Position numbers and translations under genes: made by a program. DNA of 64,000 nucleotides from Rhizobium sp. GN54 (lineage in GTDB: Bacteria > Pseudomonadota > Alphaproteobacteria > Rhizobiales > Rhizobiaceae). Positions 28,704 to 38,042 of the stretch are shown here, piece after piece (position 1 is the first letter of the stretch; the number at the start of each line of letters is the position of its first letter). A model generated the notes under the pieces. The model saw nothing but the letters and a program-made list of their open reading frames with translations, was not told the DNA's origin and did no database searches. The stretch is from contig NZ_JAJNCZ010000007.1 of the NCBI RefSeq assembly GCF_021026345.1, forward strand, positions 186,001-250,000. The letters are read 5' to 3'.

Positions 28704-30014
28704 ATGCCAGTCGCCATTCTGCAAAGCTGCAGGTCCCTCAAGGCCGGGATCATCCTCTCCGCGCTGGTCGTGGCCGGCGCGCTGGCGCCCGCGCCGGCCG
28801 TTGCCTCGAAGCTTGCGCCCCAGACGCGCATCCGGCTGTCGGTGGTCCAGTGGATGCCGACGCGGGGGACCTACGAGCGCTGGGATGCGCTCGGCGGCGA
28901 GTTCGTCGTTTCCGACGAGGGCACCCTTTCGCTTCCCGTTCTCGGCAACGTTCCCGTCGGTGATCTCGACGAGGCCCAGCTGGCGGCCAGGATCGCCGAT
29001 CAGTTGAAGACGCGGATCGGGCTGGTCGAGAAGCCCGACGCCTCGATCGCCGTCATCGACTATCCGCCCGTCTACGTGGTCGGCGACGTCGCCTCGCCCG
29101 GAGAATACCGCTTTCGCCCGGGCCTGACCGTGCTGCAGACGCTCGCCATGGCCGGCGGCGAATTCAGGCTGGAGGGTCTCACCGGCACGCGCGGGGTGGA
29201 ATATGCGGGCGAACTGCGGGAACTGAACGATTCCATCCTGCGCGGCAGCATCCGCGTGGCCCGGCTCGAGGCCGAGATGGCGGGCGCCAAGGGCTTCGAT
29301 TTCGACCTGAAGCCCTATCGCGACAATCCGCTGGCCGCGACCATCTTCCAGCAGGAGCAGCAGATCTTTGCCGCACGCGCCGCCGTGGTCGAGCGCCAGT
29401 CGCGCTCCTTCACGGAACTTCGCGAACTGATGGGCCAGGAGATCGACACGCTGGAGAAGAAGATCGACAGCAACGACGAAGACATCGAATCCGTCCGCAA
29501 GGAACTCGAGACGGTCAAGCCGATGGTGGAGCGCGGCGTGATCCTGCCGACGCGGCAGACCGACCTGGAACGCTCGCTGCGCGGATACCAAGCGACGCGG
29601 CTCGACATGGTCACGGCGATCATGCGCGCCCGCCAGAACATTTCCGAGGCGACACGCAATCTCGAGGGGCTGACCGACAACCGCCAGGTGGACGTGACGG
29701 CGCAGCTGCAGGCGGAAAAGGGCGCGCTGAAGCAACTGCAACTGCGGCGCGACACCCGAAACAACGTGCTGAACGGCGCCCTCGTTGGCGATGCGGGCGG
29801 CGACGGCGCGGCCAGCACCTCGCTCACCAGCTACAGCATCTCGCGGCGCGCCGACGGCAAGGTCGACATGCTCGAGGCGAACGAGACGACGACGGTGCAG
29901 CCGGGCGATGTCGTGCGCGTCGTGCGGACGCGGCTGCCGACCGCCGGCACCCTGCCGGACGAGGCCGCGGACGTGCCGGCTGCGGACGATCCAACGGAGC
30001 AGGCGAGCCAATGA
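28704..30014 (+). CDS. Polysaccharide export protein, ExoF/Wza-like
   Basis: A 436-residue periplasmic protein with a signal peptide (about residues 1-33, ending APAVA). A Poly_export domain follows (about 40-125; [30 protein letters not shown]), then an SLBB-type domain ([30 protein letters not shown]) and a long coiled-coil region (about 220-370). A second short SLBB-like piece is at the C-terminus ([14 protein letters not shown]). This is the ExoF layout. No lipobox is visible, unlike Wza. The start has GGAGAAAG upstream. It heads the operon followed by rmlACBD and a flippase. Confidence 0.88.
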   Translation: MPVAILQSCRSLKAGIILSALVVAGALAPAPAVASKLAPQTRIRLSVVQWMPTRGTYERWDALGGEFVVSDEGTLSLPVLGNVPVGDLDEAQLAARIADQLKTRIGLVEKPDASIAVIDYPPVYVVGDVASPGEYRFRPGLTVLQTLAMAGGEFRLEGLTGTRGVEYAGELRELNDSILRGSIRVARLEAEMAGAKGFDFDLKPYRDNPLAATIFQQEQQIFAARAAVVERQSRSFTELRELMGQEIDTLEKKIDSNDEDIESVRKELETVKPMVERGVILPTRQTDLERSLRGYQATRLDMVTAIMRARQNISEATRNLEGLTDNRQVDVTAQLQAEKGALKQLQLRRDTRNNVLNGALVGDAGGDGAASTSLTSYSISRRADGKVDMLEANETTTVQPGDVVRVVRTRLPTAGTLPDEAADVPAADDPTEQASQ

Positions 30015-30070
30015 CGAAATGGGGCAATGGACCGGCCGGTCCGGAGTGCAACAAGGGGCGGACACGATGA
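30011..30070 (+). CDS. 19-codon bridging mini-ORF between the export gene and rmlA
   Basis: The ATG at 30011 overlaps the TGA of the export gene (ATGA) and its own TGA at 30068-30070 overlaps the ATG of rmlA (ATGA). It encodes [19 protein letters not shown]. Every other junction in this operon down to rmlD is also an ATGA overlap, so this frame may act as a translational bridge rather than encode a functional peptide. No homologue is recognised. Confidence 0.35.
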   Translation: MTKWGNGPAGPECNKGRTR

Positions 30071-30945
30071 AGGGCATAATCCTGGCGGGCGGCAGCGGCA
30101 CGAGGCTCTATCCGCTGACGATCGCGGTGTCGAAGCAGATCCTGCCGATCTACGACAAGCCGATGATCTACTATCCGCTGAGCGTGCTGATGCTCGCCGG
30201 CATCCGCGAGACCCTGATCATCTCCACCCCGCGCGACCTGCCCTGCTTCCGGGCTCTGTTCGGGAACGGATCGGATCTCGGCCTGGACATCTCCTATGCC
30301 GAACAGCCGCAACCGAACGGGCTTGCGGAGGCCTTCATCATCGGCCGCAACTTCATCGGCTGGGACAACGTCGCCATGATCCTCGGCGACAACATCTTCT
30401 TCGGTCACGGCCTGCCGGGCATCTGCCGCGAGGCGACGGCCCGAAAGAAGGGCGCCTCGGTGTTCGCCTATCACGTCGACGATCCCGAGCGCTACGGCGT
30501 CGTGAGCTTCGACCGCAAGACCGGCAAGGCGCTGACGATCGAGGAAAAGCCGACCGAGCCGAAATCGAACTGGGCGGTGACGGGCCTCTACTTCTACGAC
30601 AACGACGTCGTCGACATCGCCCAGACGATCAAGCCGTCTGCCCGCGGCGAGCTGGAGATCACCACCGTCAACAACATCTACCTGGAGCGCGGCGACCTGC
30701 ATGTCTGCCAGCTCGGCCGCGGCTATGCCTGGCTCGATACCGGCACCTATGACAGCCTCCAGGACGCCTCCTCCTTCGTGCGCACGGTGGAACGGCGCCA
30801 GGGCGTGCAGATCGCCTGCCCGGAGGAGATCGCGCTGGAAATGGGCTGGCTCGGACCGGAGGAGGTGAGCCGGCGCGCCAGCCTGCTCGGCAAGACGGCC
30901 TATGCCGCCTATCTGAACCGCCTCGTCGAGGAACGCGCCGGATGA
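30067..30945 (+). CDS. rmlA: Glucose-1-phosphate thymidylyltransferase
   Basis: A 292-residue cytoplasmic nucleotidyltransferase, the first enzyme of dTDP-L-rhamnose synthesis (Glc-1-P + dTTP to dTDP-glucose). The signature [18 protein letters not shown] with the following [18 protein letters not shown] is present, with the metal Asp in LGDNIFFG and the sugar-binding [20 protein letters not shown]. Full length. It overlaps rmlC by 4 bases. Confidence 0.97.
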   Translation: MKGIILAGGSGTRLYPLTIAVSKQILPIYDKPMIYYPLSVLMLAGIRETLIISTPRDLPCFRALFGNGSDLGLDISYAEQPQPNGLAEAFIIGRNFIGWDNVAMILGDNIFFGHGLPGICREATARKKGASVFAYHVDDPERYGVVSFDRKTGKALTIEEKPTEPKSNWAVTGLYFYDNDVVDIAQTIKPSARGELEITTVNNIYLERGDLHVCQLGRGYAWLDTGTYDSLQDASSFVRTVERRQGVQIACPEEIALEMGWLGPEEVSRRASLLGKTAYAAYLNRLVEERAG

Positions 30946-31520
30946 CGCTGGAAATCAGGCGGCTGGAGATCGAGGACGTGCTGGAGATACGGCCGCGCAA
31001 GTTCGGCGACGAGCGCGGTTTCTTTTCCGAGACCTGGAACGCGCAAGCCTTCGCAGAGGCCGGCATCGCGCTCGATTTCGTCCAGGACAACCATTCCTAT
31101 TCCGCAGCGCGCGGCGTCCTTCGCGGGCTCCACTACCAGTTGCCGCCGTTTGCGCAGGACAAGCTCGTGCGAGTGACGCGCGGGGCGATCTTCGACGTCG
31201 CCGTCGATATCCGCGAGGGATCGCCGACCTTTGCCCGGTGGTGCGCGGTGCGGCTTACGGCCGCCGACTGGAACCAGCTGCTCGTGCCCAAGGGGTTTGC
31301 GCACGGCTTCGTGACGCTCGAGCCGGACACCGAGGTGATCTACAAGGTCACGAGCCCCTATTCGCCGGCCCACGACCGGTCGATCCGTTACGACGACCCG
31401 CAGATCGGCATCACCTGGCCGATCGCCGCCTCGCAATTCCAGCTTTCGGACAAGGATCGCAATGCGCCACGCCTGGCACAGGCGGACGTCTTCGGGCCAA
31501 CGGGGGGAACCTGGCCATGA
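30942..31520 (+). CDS. rmlC: dTDP-4-dehydrorhamnose 3,5-epimerase
   Basis: A 192-residue cupin-fold epimerase. The conserved motifs are [34 protein letters not shown] with catalytic His, and [12 protein letters not shown]. The catalytic Tyr region [24 protein letters not shown] follows. It converts dTDP-4-keto-6-deoxyglucose to dTDP-4-keto-L-rhamnose. It overlaps rmlA and rmlB by 4 bases each, implying coupled translation. Confidence 0.97.
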   Translation: MTLEIRRLEIEDVLEIRPRKFGDERGFFSETWNAQAFAEAGIALDFVQDNHSYSAARGVLRGLHYQLPPFAQDKLVRVTRGAIFDVAVDIREGSPTFARWCAVRLTAADWNQLLVPKGFAHGFVTLEPDTEVIYKVTSPYSPAHDRSIRYDDPQIGITWPIAASQFQLSDKDRNAPRLAQADVFGPTGGTWP

Positions 31521-32584
31521 ACATTCTCGTCACCGGCGGCGCCGGCTTCATCGGCTCGGCACTCTGCCGCCATCTCGCCGCCGATCTGGAAAACCGCGTC
31601 GTCAACGTCGACAAGCTCAGCTATGCCGGCAACCTCGCCTCATTGTCCTCGATCTCGGGCCTGCCCAACTACCGTTTCGTGCGGGCCGACATCGGCGACG
31701 AGGCGGCGATCGGCGAGGTGTTGCGAAACGAGGCGATCGACCGCGTCATCCACCTTGCCGCCGAGACGCATGTCGACCGTTCGATCGACGGACCGGGATC
31801 CTTCATCGAGACGAACATCGTCGGCACCTACCGGCTGCTGCAAGCGGTGCTGAAATATTGGCGCAGCCTGCCGGCGCCGGCTGCCGAGCGGTTTCGCTTC
31901 CACCATGTCTCGACCGACGAGGTCTTCGGCGACCTTCCCTTCGACGACAGCACCTTCAACGAGGCCACGCCCTACGCGCCGTCCTCGCCCTATTCGGCCT
32001 CGAAGGCGGCCTCGGACCATCTGGTTCGCGCCTGGCACCATACGTTCGGCGTGCCGGTCGTCGTCACCAACTGCTCCAACAACTACGGGCCCTTCCATTT
32101 CCCGGAAAAGCTCATCCCGCTGGTGATCCTGAACGCGCTGGACGAAAAGCCGCTGCCGATCTACGGCGCCGGGGCGAACGTCCGCGACTGGCTCCATGTC
32201 GAGGACCATGCCCGGGCGCTGGCGCTGGTGGCCGAACGCGGCAGGATCGGCGAGAGCTACAACATCGGCGGCGGCGCCGAGTTGACCAACCTCGCGGTCG
32301 TGGAGGCCATCTGCGACGCGCTCGACAGGCGGCGGCCGCGCCGGAACGGCGAGAGCCATCGCGCGCTGATCGCCTTCGTCGCCGATCGTCCGGGCCACGA
32401 CCGACGCTATGCGATGGATACGTCCAAGATCGAGCGCGAACTCGGCTGGGAACCGCGGGAGACCTTTGCGACCGGGCTGGAGCGGACCGTCGACTGGTAT
32501 CTCGACAACGACTGGTGGTGGCGGCCGATCCGCGAAGGCACCTATGCCGGCGACCGCCTCGGCAGACTGGCCGCAGGGCAATGA
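31517..32584 (+). CDS. rmlB: dTDP-glucose 4,6-dehydratase
   Basis: A 355-residue extended SDR. The NAD motif is [19 protein letters not shown], the active site has STDEVFGDL and the [10 protein letters not shown] Tyr-Lys pair, and the region [20 protein letters not shown] is typical of RmlB. It makes dTDP-4-keto-6-deoxyglucose. The order A-C-B-D differs from the common B-D-A-C order; all junctions are ATGA overlaps. Confidence 0.97.
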   Translation: MNILVTGGAGFIGSALCRHLAADLENRVVNVDKLSYAGNLASLSSISGLPNYRFVRADIGDEAAIGEVLRNEAIDRVIHLAAETHVDRSIDGPGSFIETNIVGTYRLLQAVLKYWRSLPAPAAERFRFHHVSTDEVFGDLPFDDSTFNEATPYAPSSPYSASKAASDHLVRAWHHTFGVPVVVTNCSNNYGPFHFPEKLIPLVILNALDEKPLPIYGAGANVRDWLHVEDHARALALVAERGRIGESYNIGGGAELTNLAVVEAICDALDRRRPRRNGESHRALIAFVADRPGHDRRYAMDTSKIERELGWEPRETFATGLERTVDWYLDNDWWWRPIREGTYAGDRLGRLAAGQ

Positions 32585-33456
32585 AGATCCTGGTGACGGG
32601 CACGCATGGACAGCTGGCGACGAGCCTCGCCGAGGCCGCCACTGCCATGCCCGGCCTCGAGCTGGTAACGGCCGGGCGACCGGCGCTCGAACTTTCGGAT
32701 CCGGCCTCCATCCGGCGGGAGATCCTTTCAGCCCGGCCCGACATCGTGGTCTCGGCGGCGGCCTACACTGCGGTCGACCGGGCGGAGGACGAGCAGGACC
32801 TCGCCTATGCGGTGAACGTCATCGGCGCGGCCGCGGTCGCGGACGCGGCTGCGACGCTGCGGATCCCGGTGATCCACATCTCGACCGACTACGTCTTCTC
32901 CGGGGACGCCGGGCGGCCTTATTCGGAAGACGACGAGACGGAACCGAAGACGGTCTATGGCTATACGAAGCTGCGTGGCGAGCACGCGGTGGCGAGCGCC
33001 AATCCGCGCCATGTCATCCTGCGGACGAGCTGGGTCTACAGCCCCTTCGGCACGAATTTCGTCAAGACCATGTTGCGGATTGCCGGCGAACGCCCGGCGA
33101 TATCCGTCGTCGCCGACCAGTGGGGCAATCCGACCAGCGCGCCGGACCTCGCCGATGCGATCCTGCTGGTCGCGACACACCCGGCAAGGGAGCGCCCCGG
33201 CATCTATCACGTGGCCGGCACCGGCGATACCAACTGGGCCGGCCTTGCACGGTCGGTGTTCGAGGCGAGCAAGGCGCGCGGCGGACCCTTCGCGGAGGTC
33301 CATGACATCGCGTCGGCGGACTACCCGACCAGGGCGCGGCGACCGCTGAACTCGCGCCTGTGCTGCGCCAAATTCGAACGGACATTCGGCTGGCGCGCGC
33401 CGCCATGGCAGGAGAGCACCGTCGCGGTCGTCCGCCGCGTGTTGCAACCGGATTGA
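32581..33456 (+). CDS. rmlD: dTDP-4-dehydrorhamnose reductase
   Basis: A 291-residue SDR, the last step to dTDP-L-rhamnose. Features are [60 protein letters not shown], the active-site Tyr-Lys in [13 protein letters not shown] and [18 protein letters not shown]. It overlaps rmlB by 4 bases and lies 24 bases before the flippase gene. Confidence 0.97.
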   Translation: MKILVTGTHGQLATSLAEAATAMPGLELVTAGRPALELSDPASIRREILSARPDIVVSAAAYTAVDRAEDEQDLAYAVNVIGAAAVADAAATLRIPVIHISTDYVFSGDAGRPYSEDDETEPKTVYGYTKLRGEHAVASANPRHVILRTSWVYSPFGTNFVKTMLRIAGERPAISVVADQWGNPTSAPDLADAILLVATHPARERPGIYHVAGTGDTNWAGLARSVFEASKARGGPFAEVHDIASADYPTRARRPLNSRLCCAKFERTFGWRAPPWQESTVAVVRRVLQPD

Positions 33457-33480
33457 CGAAAACCAAGGGGACGGGTGCCG

Positions 33481-35013
33481 ATGTGGCGCTCGCACGGATC
33501 GATGGCAATGACGGCGCCGCAAACCGACAGGCAACAGTCCTATTTCCACATCCTGAAATCGATGGCGATGATCGGGGGATCCTCGGTCATCAACGTGCTG
33601 TTCTCGATCGTGAAGAACAAGGCGCTGGCCATCCTGCTCGGTCCAGCCGGCGTCGGGCAGATGAGCCTCTATCTCTCGATCGTCGATCTGGCCCAGGCTC
33701 TGGCGGGCTTCGGGGTCCAGTCCAGCGGTGTGCGCCAGATCGCCGAATCCGCGGGAACCGGCGATACCGACCGCATCGCGCGCACCGCGACAGCCCTGCG
33801 CAGGACCTCGGTCGTGCTCGGCCTGATCGGCGCCGTCCTGCTCGCAGCCCTCGCCAGCCCGATCGCCAACCTCACATTCGGCGACGACCAGCATACGCTG
33901 GGGGTTGCCCTGCTGGCTCTGGCGATCCTCCTGCAACTGGTGGCCGGCGGGCAGATCGCGCTGACGCAGGGCATGCGCGACATCGCCAGCCTCGCCCGCA
34001 TCCAGATCCTGTCGGGTCTTGCGACGACCTGCATCACCGTCTCGCTCGTATTCCTCTTCGGTCCCGCCGCCCTGGCGCCGGCGATCGTCATGAGCGCGGC
34101 GGCGCTGCTGCTGATCTGCTGGTGGTCCGGCCGGAAGCTTCGCATCAGCCGGCAGACCATGTCGACCGGCGAACTGGTCGAGGAAGTCGCGCCGCTCCTG
34201 AAACTCGGTTTCGCCTTCATGCTGAGCGGGATCCTCGGCTTCGGCGCCGCCTATGTCATCCGCATGCTCGTGACGTGGGAGGGGGGAATTGCCGCTGCCG
34301 GGCAGTACCAGGCGGCCTGGGCGCTCGGCGGCCTCTATGCCGGCTTCATCCTGCAGGCGATGGGGGCCGATTTCTATCCGCGGCTGACGGCGGCTGCGAG
34401 CGATCACACGGCCGCCAACCGGCTGGTGAACGAGCAGACGCAGATCAGCCTGCTTCTGGGAGGACCGGGCGTGCTGGCCACGCTGACCTTTGCGCCAGTG
34501 GCGATGTGGCTGTTCTACTCTCCGGAATTCTATCCGGCTGCCGAGATCCTGCGCTGGATCTGCCTGGGCGTGCTGCTCAGGATCGTGTCCTGGCCGCTCG
34601 GATATGTGATCATCGCCAAGGGCCGGCAGATGATCTTCTTCTTTTCCGAGGTCGTCTCGCACAGCCTGCATGTGGTCCTGGCCGTGCTGCTTGTGCCGCG
34701 GCTCGGGCCGACGGGTGCTGCGATCGCCTTTCTCGGGCTCTATGTCTGGCAGGGGTTCATGGTCTACGCCATCGCCCGCCACCTGACGCAGTTCCGCTGG
34801 TCGGGCGCCAATGTCAGGACGGGAGCACTCTTCATTGTCGCCTCGGGCCTCGTCTTCTGCGCGACGCAGTACCTGGCGCCCTGGCAGGCCATGGCGGCAG
34901 GTACGCTCGTGACCCTCGTCCTCGGCCTCCATGCGCTTCGCAGCCTGCTCAGCCTGCTGCCGCCCGAATCCCTGCCGATGCCGGTGCGGGCCCTGCTTTC
35001 GAAATCCGTGTGA
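33481..35013 (+). CDS. Wzx-type polysaccharide/O-antigen flippase
   Basis: About 510 residues with 12-14 predicted membrane helices, the MATE/MOP (polysaccharide synthase) fold. The start region KSMAMIGGSSVINVLFSIVKNKALAILLGPAGVGQ is typical of Wzx/WzxE O-antigen translocases. It flips the undecaprenyl-linked repeat unit across the inner membrane. The ATG at 33481 is preferred over the GTG at 33475 because AAGGGG is then about 10 bases upstream; an ATG at 33502 is also possible. No Wzy polymerase is recognised next to it. Last gene of the rml operon, followed by a strong bidirectional terminator. Confidence 0.9.
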   Translation: MWRSHGSMAMTAPQTDRQQSYFHILKSMAMIGGSSVINVLFSIVKNKALAILLGPAGVGQMSLYLSIVDLAQALAGFGVQSSGVRQIAESAGTGDTDRIARTATALRRTSVVLGLIGAVLLAALASPIANLTFGDDQHTLGVALLALAILLQLVAGGQIALTQGMRDIASLARIQILSGLATTCITVSLVFLFGPAALAPAIVMSAAALLLICWWSGRKLRISRQTMSTGELVEEVAPLLKLGFAFMLSGILGFGAAYVIRMLVTWEGGIAAAGQYQAAWALGGLYAGFILQAMGADFYPRLTAAASDHTAANRLVNEQTQISLLLGGPGVLATLTFAPVAMWLFYSPEFYPAAEILRWICLGVLLRIVSWPLGYVIIAKGRQMIFFFSEVVSHSLHVVLAVLLVPRLGPTGAAIAFLGLYVWQGFMVYAIARHLTQFRWSGANVRTGALFIVASGLVFCATQYLAPWQAMAAGTLVTLVLGLHALRSLLSLLPPESLPMPVRALLSKSV

Positions 35014-35046
35014 GATCGGCCGTCCGGCTCGGGGTGCTTCCCCGAG

Positions 35047-35097
35047 ACAGATCGAAAACCCCGGGGCGCGGATCGCTCCCCGGGGTTTTCGATCTGT
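35047..35097. terminator. Bidirectional terminator with a 20-bp perfect stem
   Basis: The arms 35047-35066 and 35078-35097 are perfect inverted repeats with an 11-base loop. The stem contains AAAACCCCGGGG / CCCCGGGGTTTT, so each strand ends in a T-run. It lies between the convergent flippase and aminotransferase genes and should stop both operons. Confidence 0.9.
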
Positions 35098-35161
35098 AGC
35101 GGATTTCACACTTGCCCGGCCGGTGGAGAAACTGCGGCTTCGCGCCTAGTTAAAAGGCGAC

Positions 35162-36349
35162 CTACTCGGCGGCCGCGATCGGGCGCTCGCGGGACGGCAG
35201 GCGGCAGGCCTGACGGAGTTCGTCCAGCACCGTCGCCACGTCGGTTTCCGTCATCTGCGCAAACAGCGGAAGGACGACGCACCGCTCCTGCGCTGCGACG
35301 CTGTTTTCCAGGCTTCCGACGACCCTGTGCGTCGACGGGTCGGCATAGGCCGGCTCGCGATGGCTGTTCATGATGCCGCGACGGGTGGAGACACCCCGAT
35401 CGAGCAGCGTCTGCATGACCTTAAGCTGGTCCAGCCCTTCTGCAAGGCGTACGCAGTAGCTTTGCCAGTTGGTGCGCGCCCAGGCGGGTTCGCCCGGCGC
35501 CTCGACGCCGGGGATGTCCTCCAGGCCCTGGCGGTAGAACTCCGCCATCCGGCGGCGACCCTCAATGAGGTCCGGGAGCCGGGCGAGTTGGATCCGACCG
35601 ATCGCCGCCTGCATGTCGGTCATGCGGTAGTTGTAGCCGAGCTCGGGATAGCTCTCGAAGATCACCTGCCTGGAGCCATGGCGCACCGCATCGGTGACGC
35701 TCATGCCGTGCTGCCGCCAGAGGCGGAACTTCGCGTCATAGTCGGCATTGGCCGTCGTCAGCATACCGCCGTCGCCGGTGGTGAGCAGCTTGCGCGGATG
35801 GAAGGAGAAGCAGGCGACATCGCCATGCGGCTTTCCGACCTTCTCCCACCGGCCCTGCCAGAGGATCTCGCTTCCCGAAGCGCAGGCCGCGTCCTCGACC
35901 ACCGGGATGGAATGGCGCCTGCCGATTGCGACGATACGCTCGAGGTCACAGGGCATGCCGAGCTGGTGGACGCAGAGGATCGCCTTGGTCTTCGGCGTAA
36001 TGGCGGCCTCGATCCCGGCCGGATCGATGTTGAAGCCGTTCTCCTCGATGTCGACGAAGACGGGAACGGCACCGCAATAGCGCACCGCATTGGCGGTGGC
36101 GATGAAGGAATGGCTGACGGTGACGACCTCGTCGCCCGGCCCGACGCCGACAACCTTCAGCGCCAGGTGCAGCGCCGTGGTGCAGTTGGACACCGCGCAG
36201 GCGTGGTCCGCGCCGACAAAGGCGGCGAACTCGTTTTCGAACGCCGCGACCTCGGGGCCTTGCGTGACCCAGCCGGACAGGACAACCCGCCTGACGGCCT
36301 CGACCTCGCGCTCGTCCAGCATCGGTTTTGCAACGGGGATCATCGCCAT
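35162..36349 (-). CDS. DegT/DnrJ/EryC1/StrS sugar aminotransferase (copy 1)
   Basis: A 395-residue PLP enzyme. The internal-aldimine Lys is in SFHPRKLLTTGDGGML (about residue 187), with GWVTQGPEVAAFENEFAAFVGA and CTTALHLALKVVGVGPGDEVV near the N-terminus and PVVEDAACASGSE in the middle. It transfers an amino group to a keto-sugar nucleotide. The ATG at 36349 overlaps the epimerase stop by one base; a second ATG is at 36343. Last gene of a six-gene operon for an amino sugar. Confidence 0.9.
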   Translation of the reverse strand: MAMIPVAKPMLDEREVEAVRRVVLSGWVTQGPEVAAFENEFAAFVGADHACAVSNCTTALHLALKVVGVGPGDEVVTVSHSFIATANAVRYCGAVPVFVDIEENGFNIDPAGIEAAITPKTKAILCVHQLGMPCDLERIVAIGRRHSIPVVEDAACASGSEILWQGRWEKVGKPHGDVACFSFHPRKLLTTGDGGMLTTANADYDAKFRLWRQHGMSVTDAVRHGSRQVIFESYPELGYNYRMTDMQAAIGRIQLARLPDLIEGRRRMAEFYRQGLEDIPGVEAPGEPAWARTNWQSYCVRLAEGLDQLKVMQTLLDRGVSTRRGIMNSHREPAYADPSTHRVVGSLENSVAAQERCVVLPLFAQMTETDVATVLDELRQACRLPSRERPIAAAE

Positions 36350-37323
36350 CACGCCGCCTCGCCCTTGGCCCGGTCCACTTCGCTGCGCCACCAGGCGACC
36401 AGTTCGCGCAGTCCGTCCTCGAGCGAGATCTCGGTGCGGAAGCCGAGAAGCCGCTCCGCCTTGCTGGTGTCGGCCAGCCGGCGGGTGACCGCGTTGACCT
36501 TGCGTGCCGGCTGGAACTGCGGCTCGACGGAGGAATCCATGATCCGGACCAGCATCTGGGCAAGCTCGAGCAGGCTCGTCTCGGTGCCGCTGGCGACGTT
36601 GAAGATCTCGTCGGTCACGTCCGATTTCGCCGCCAGCATGTTGGCGCGGGCGATGTCGCGCGCATTGACGAAATCCATCGTCTGCAGGCCGTCACCGAAG
36701 ATGATCGGCGGCAGGCCGGCCGCAATCCGCTCCATCCAGCGGATCATCACCTCGGTATAGACGCCGTAGGCATCCATGCGCGGGCCATAGACGTTGAAGT
36801 AGCGGAGCGCGACGTAGTTCAGGCCGTACATGTCGGTGAAGCTGCGCAGCAGCGCCTCGTTGAACACCTTCGCCGCGCCATAGATCGTGCGGTTGTTGTA
36901 GGGATGGTGATCCTCGGTGGTCGGGAAGCTCTCGGCGAGCCCGAGCACGGATGCGGACGACGCCGCCACGACCTTCGAGACGCCGGCATTCACCGCAGCC
37001 TCGAGCACGTCGAACGTTCCGCCGGCCAGCACCTCGAAGGCCAGCCTCGGTTCCTCGGCACACTGGGTGATGCGGATCGCCGCCTGGTGGAAGACGATGT
37101 CCACCCCTTCGAACATTTCGGCAAGCAGCTTGCGGTCACGGATGTCGCCCTCAACGATCGTCACCGGGGCAGCGGCGATCGCCGCCTCCAGGTTCTCGCG
37201 CCGGCCGCGGACGAAATTGTCGAGGACGAGGATTTCGCGCGGCTCTTCGAGGGCGACCAGGTCGGCAATGTGCGAGCCGATCAGGCCCGCCCCGCCGGTG
37301 ATCAGTATCCGTTTGTTCTTCAT
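36349..37323 (-). CDS. NAD-dependent sugar-nucleotide epimerase/dehydratase
   Basis: A 324-residue extended SDR. The NAD motif is ILITGGAGLIGSHIADLV, the catalytic Ser is in VAASSASVLG and the Tyr-Lys pair in IYGAAKVFNE. The C-terminal part has the RYFNVYGPRMDAYGVYTEVMIRW and GDGLQTMDFVNARDIARAN patterns typical of UDP-hexose 4-epimerase-like enzymes. It lies 14 bases downstream of the acyltransferase gene in the amino-sugar operon and probably epimerises or dehydrates the sugar nucleotide. The precise reaction is unknown. Confidence 0.88.
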   Translation of the reverse strand: MKNKRILITGGAGLIGSHIADLVALEEPREILVLDNFVRGRRENLEAAIAAAPVTIVEGDIRDRKLLAEMFEGVDIVFHQAAIRITQCAEEPRLAFEVLAGGTFDVLEAAVNAGVSKVVAASSASVLGLAESFPTTEDHHPYNNRTIYGAAKVFNEALLRSFTDMYGLNYVALRYFNVYGPRMDAYGVYTEVMIRWMERIAAGLPPIIFGDGLQTMDFVNARDIARANMLAAKSDVTDEIFNVASGTETSLLELAQMLVRIMDSSVEPQFQPARKVNAVTRRLADTSKAERLLGFRTEISLEDGLRELVAWWRSEVDRAKGEAA

Positions 37324-37337
37324 GACCTATCCACCGT

Positions 37338-38042
37338 TCACGAGGGGAGGTCCGGCAGCGGTTCCTGCCGCCACCGGATGAATTTCGCCGGCACGCCGGC
37401 AACGACCGAAAAGGGCTCGACGTCGGACGTGACCACCGCGCCGGCGCCGACGATGGCACCCTTGCCGATCGTGACACCGGGCAGGATCGTGGCATTGGTG
37501 CCGATATCGGCCCAGGCGCCGACCCTGACCGGCTTGATCTCCAGATCGGTGCGGATGATTGGGACGTCGACGGGGATCGCCGTATGGCTAGAGCCGAGCA
37601 CCTTCGCGCCGGGTCCCCAGCCGACATGGTCCTCCAGCACCAGATTGCGCGCGTCGAAATAGGCTTGCGGGCCGATCCAGACATTGTCGCCGATTTGGCA
37701 GGTGCCGTCGAAGCGGCCCTGGATATAGGCTTGGGCGCCGATGAAGACGCCGCTGCCGATCTCGAAGGTGTCCGCATGCTTGAAGCCGACGCCGCTGCCG
37801 ACCTGCAGCCCGGAGCCGGAACTGCGGGCGAGCGCCTTCACGATCAGCTTGCGCATCATCGCGTCGAAGAACCCGTCGCCCATCGCAAAGCGCCCGTAGA
37901 ACTCGACGAGGCCCGCGGGCGTATAGGCCTGCTTCAGTTCCTCCACCAGCGCACGCTGATGGTCCGGATCGGCCGGCGCCTCGCGGCGGCCGTGGACCGA
38001 AGGGACAATGCGGGCGGCGAGCTGTTCAACCGACATAGGCAT
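37338..38042 (-). CDS. Left-handed beta-helix acyltransferase (copy 2)
   Basis: A 234-residue protein. An N-terminal helical region (about 1-65) precedes a hexapeptide-repeat left-handed beta-helix (about 75-215): IGSGVFIGAQAYIQG, IGDNVWIGPQAYFDA, VRVGAWADIGTNATILPGVTIGKGAIVGAGAVV, ending in the VVAGVPAKFIRW signature. A His candidate is in GSSHTAIPVDVP. It probably acetylates the amino group made by one of the flanking aminotransferases. Its start overlaps the upstream aminotransferase stop by 17 bases; an ATG at 38036 is a plausible alternative. Confidence 0.85.
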   Translation of the reverse strand: MPMSVEQLAARIVPSVHGRREAPADPDHQRALVEELKQAYTPAGLVEFYGRFAMGDGFFDAMMRKLIVKALARSSGSGLQVGSGVGFKHADTFEIGSGVFIGAQAYIQGRFDGTCQIGDNVWIGPQAYFDARNLVLEDHVGWGPGAKVLGSSHTAIPVDVPIIRTDLEIKPVRVGAWADIGTNATILPGVTIGKGAIVGAGAVVTSDVEPFSVVAGVPAKFIRWRQEPLPDLPS

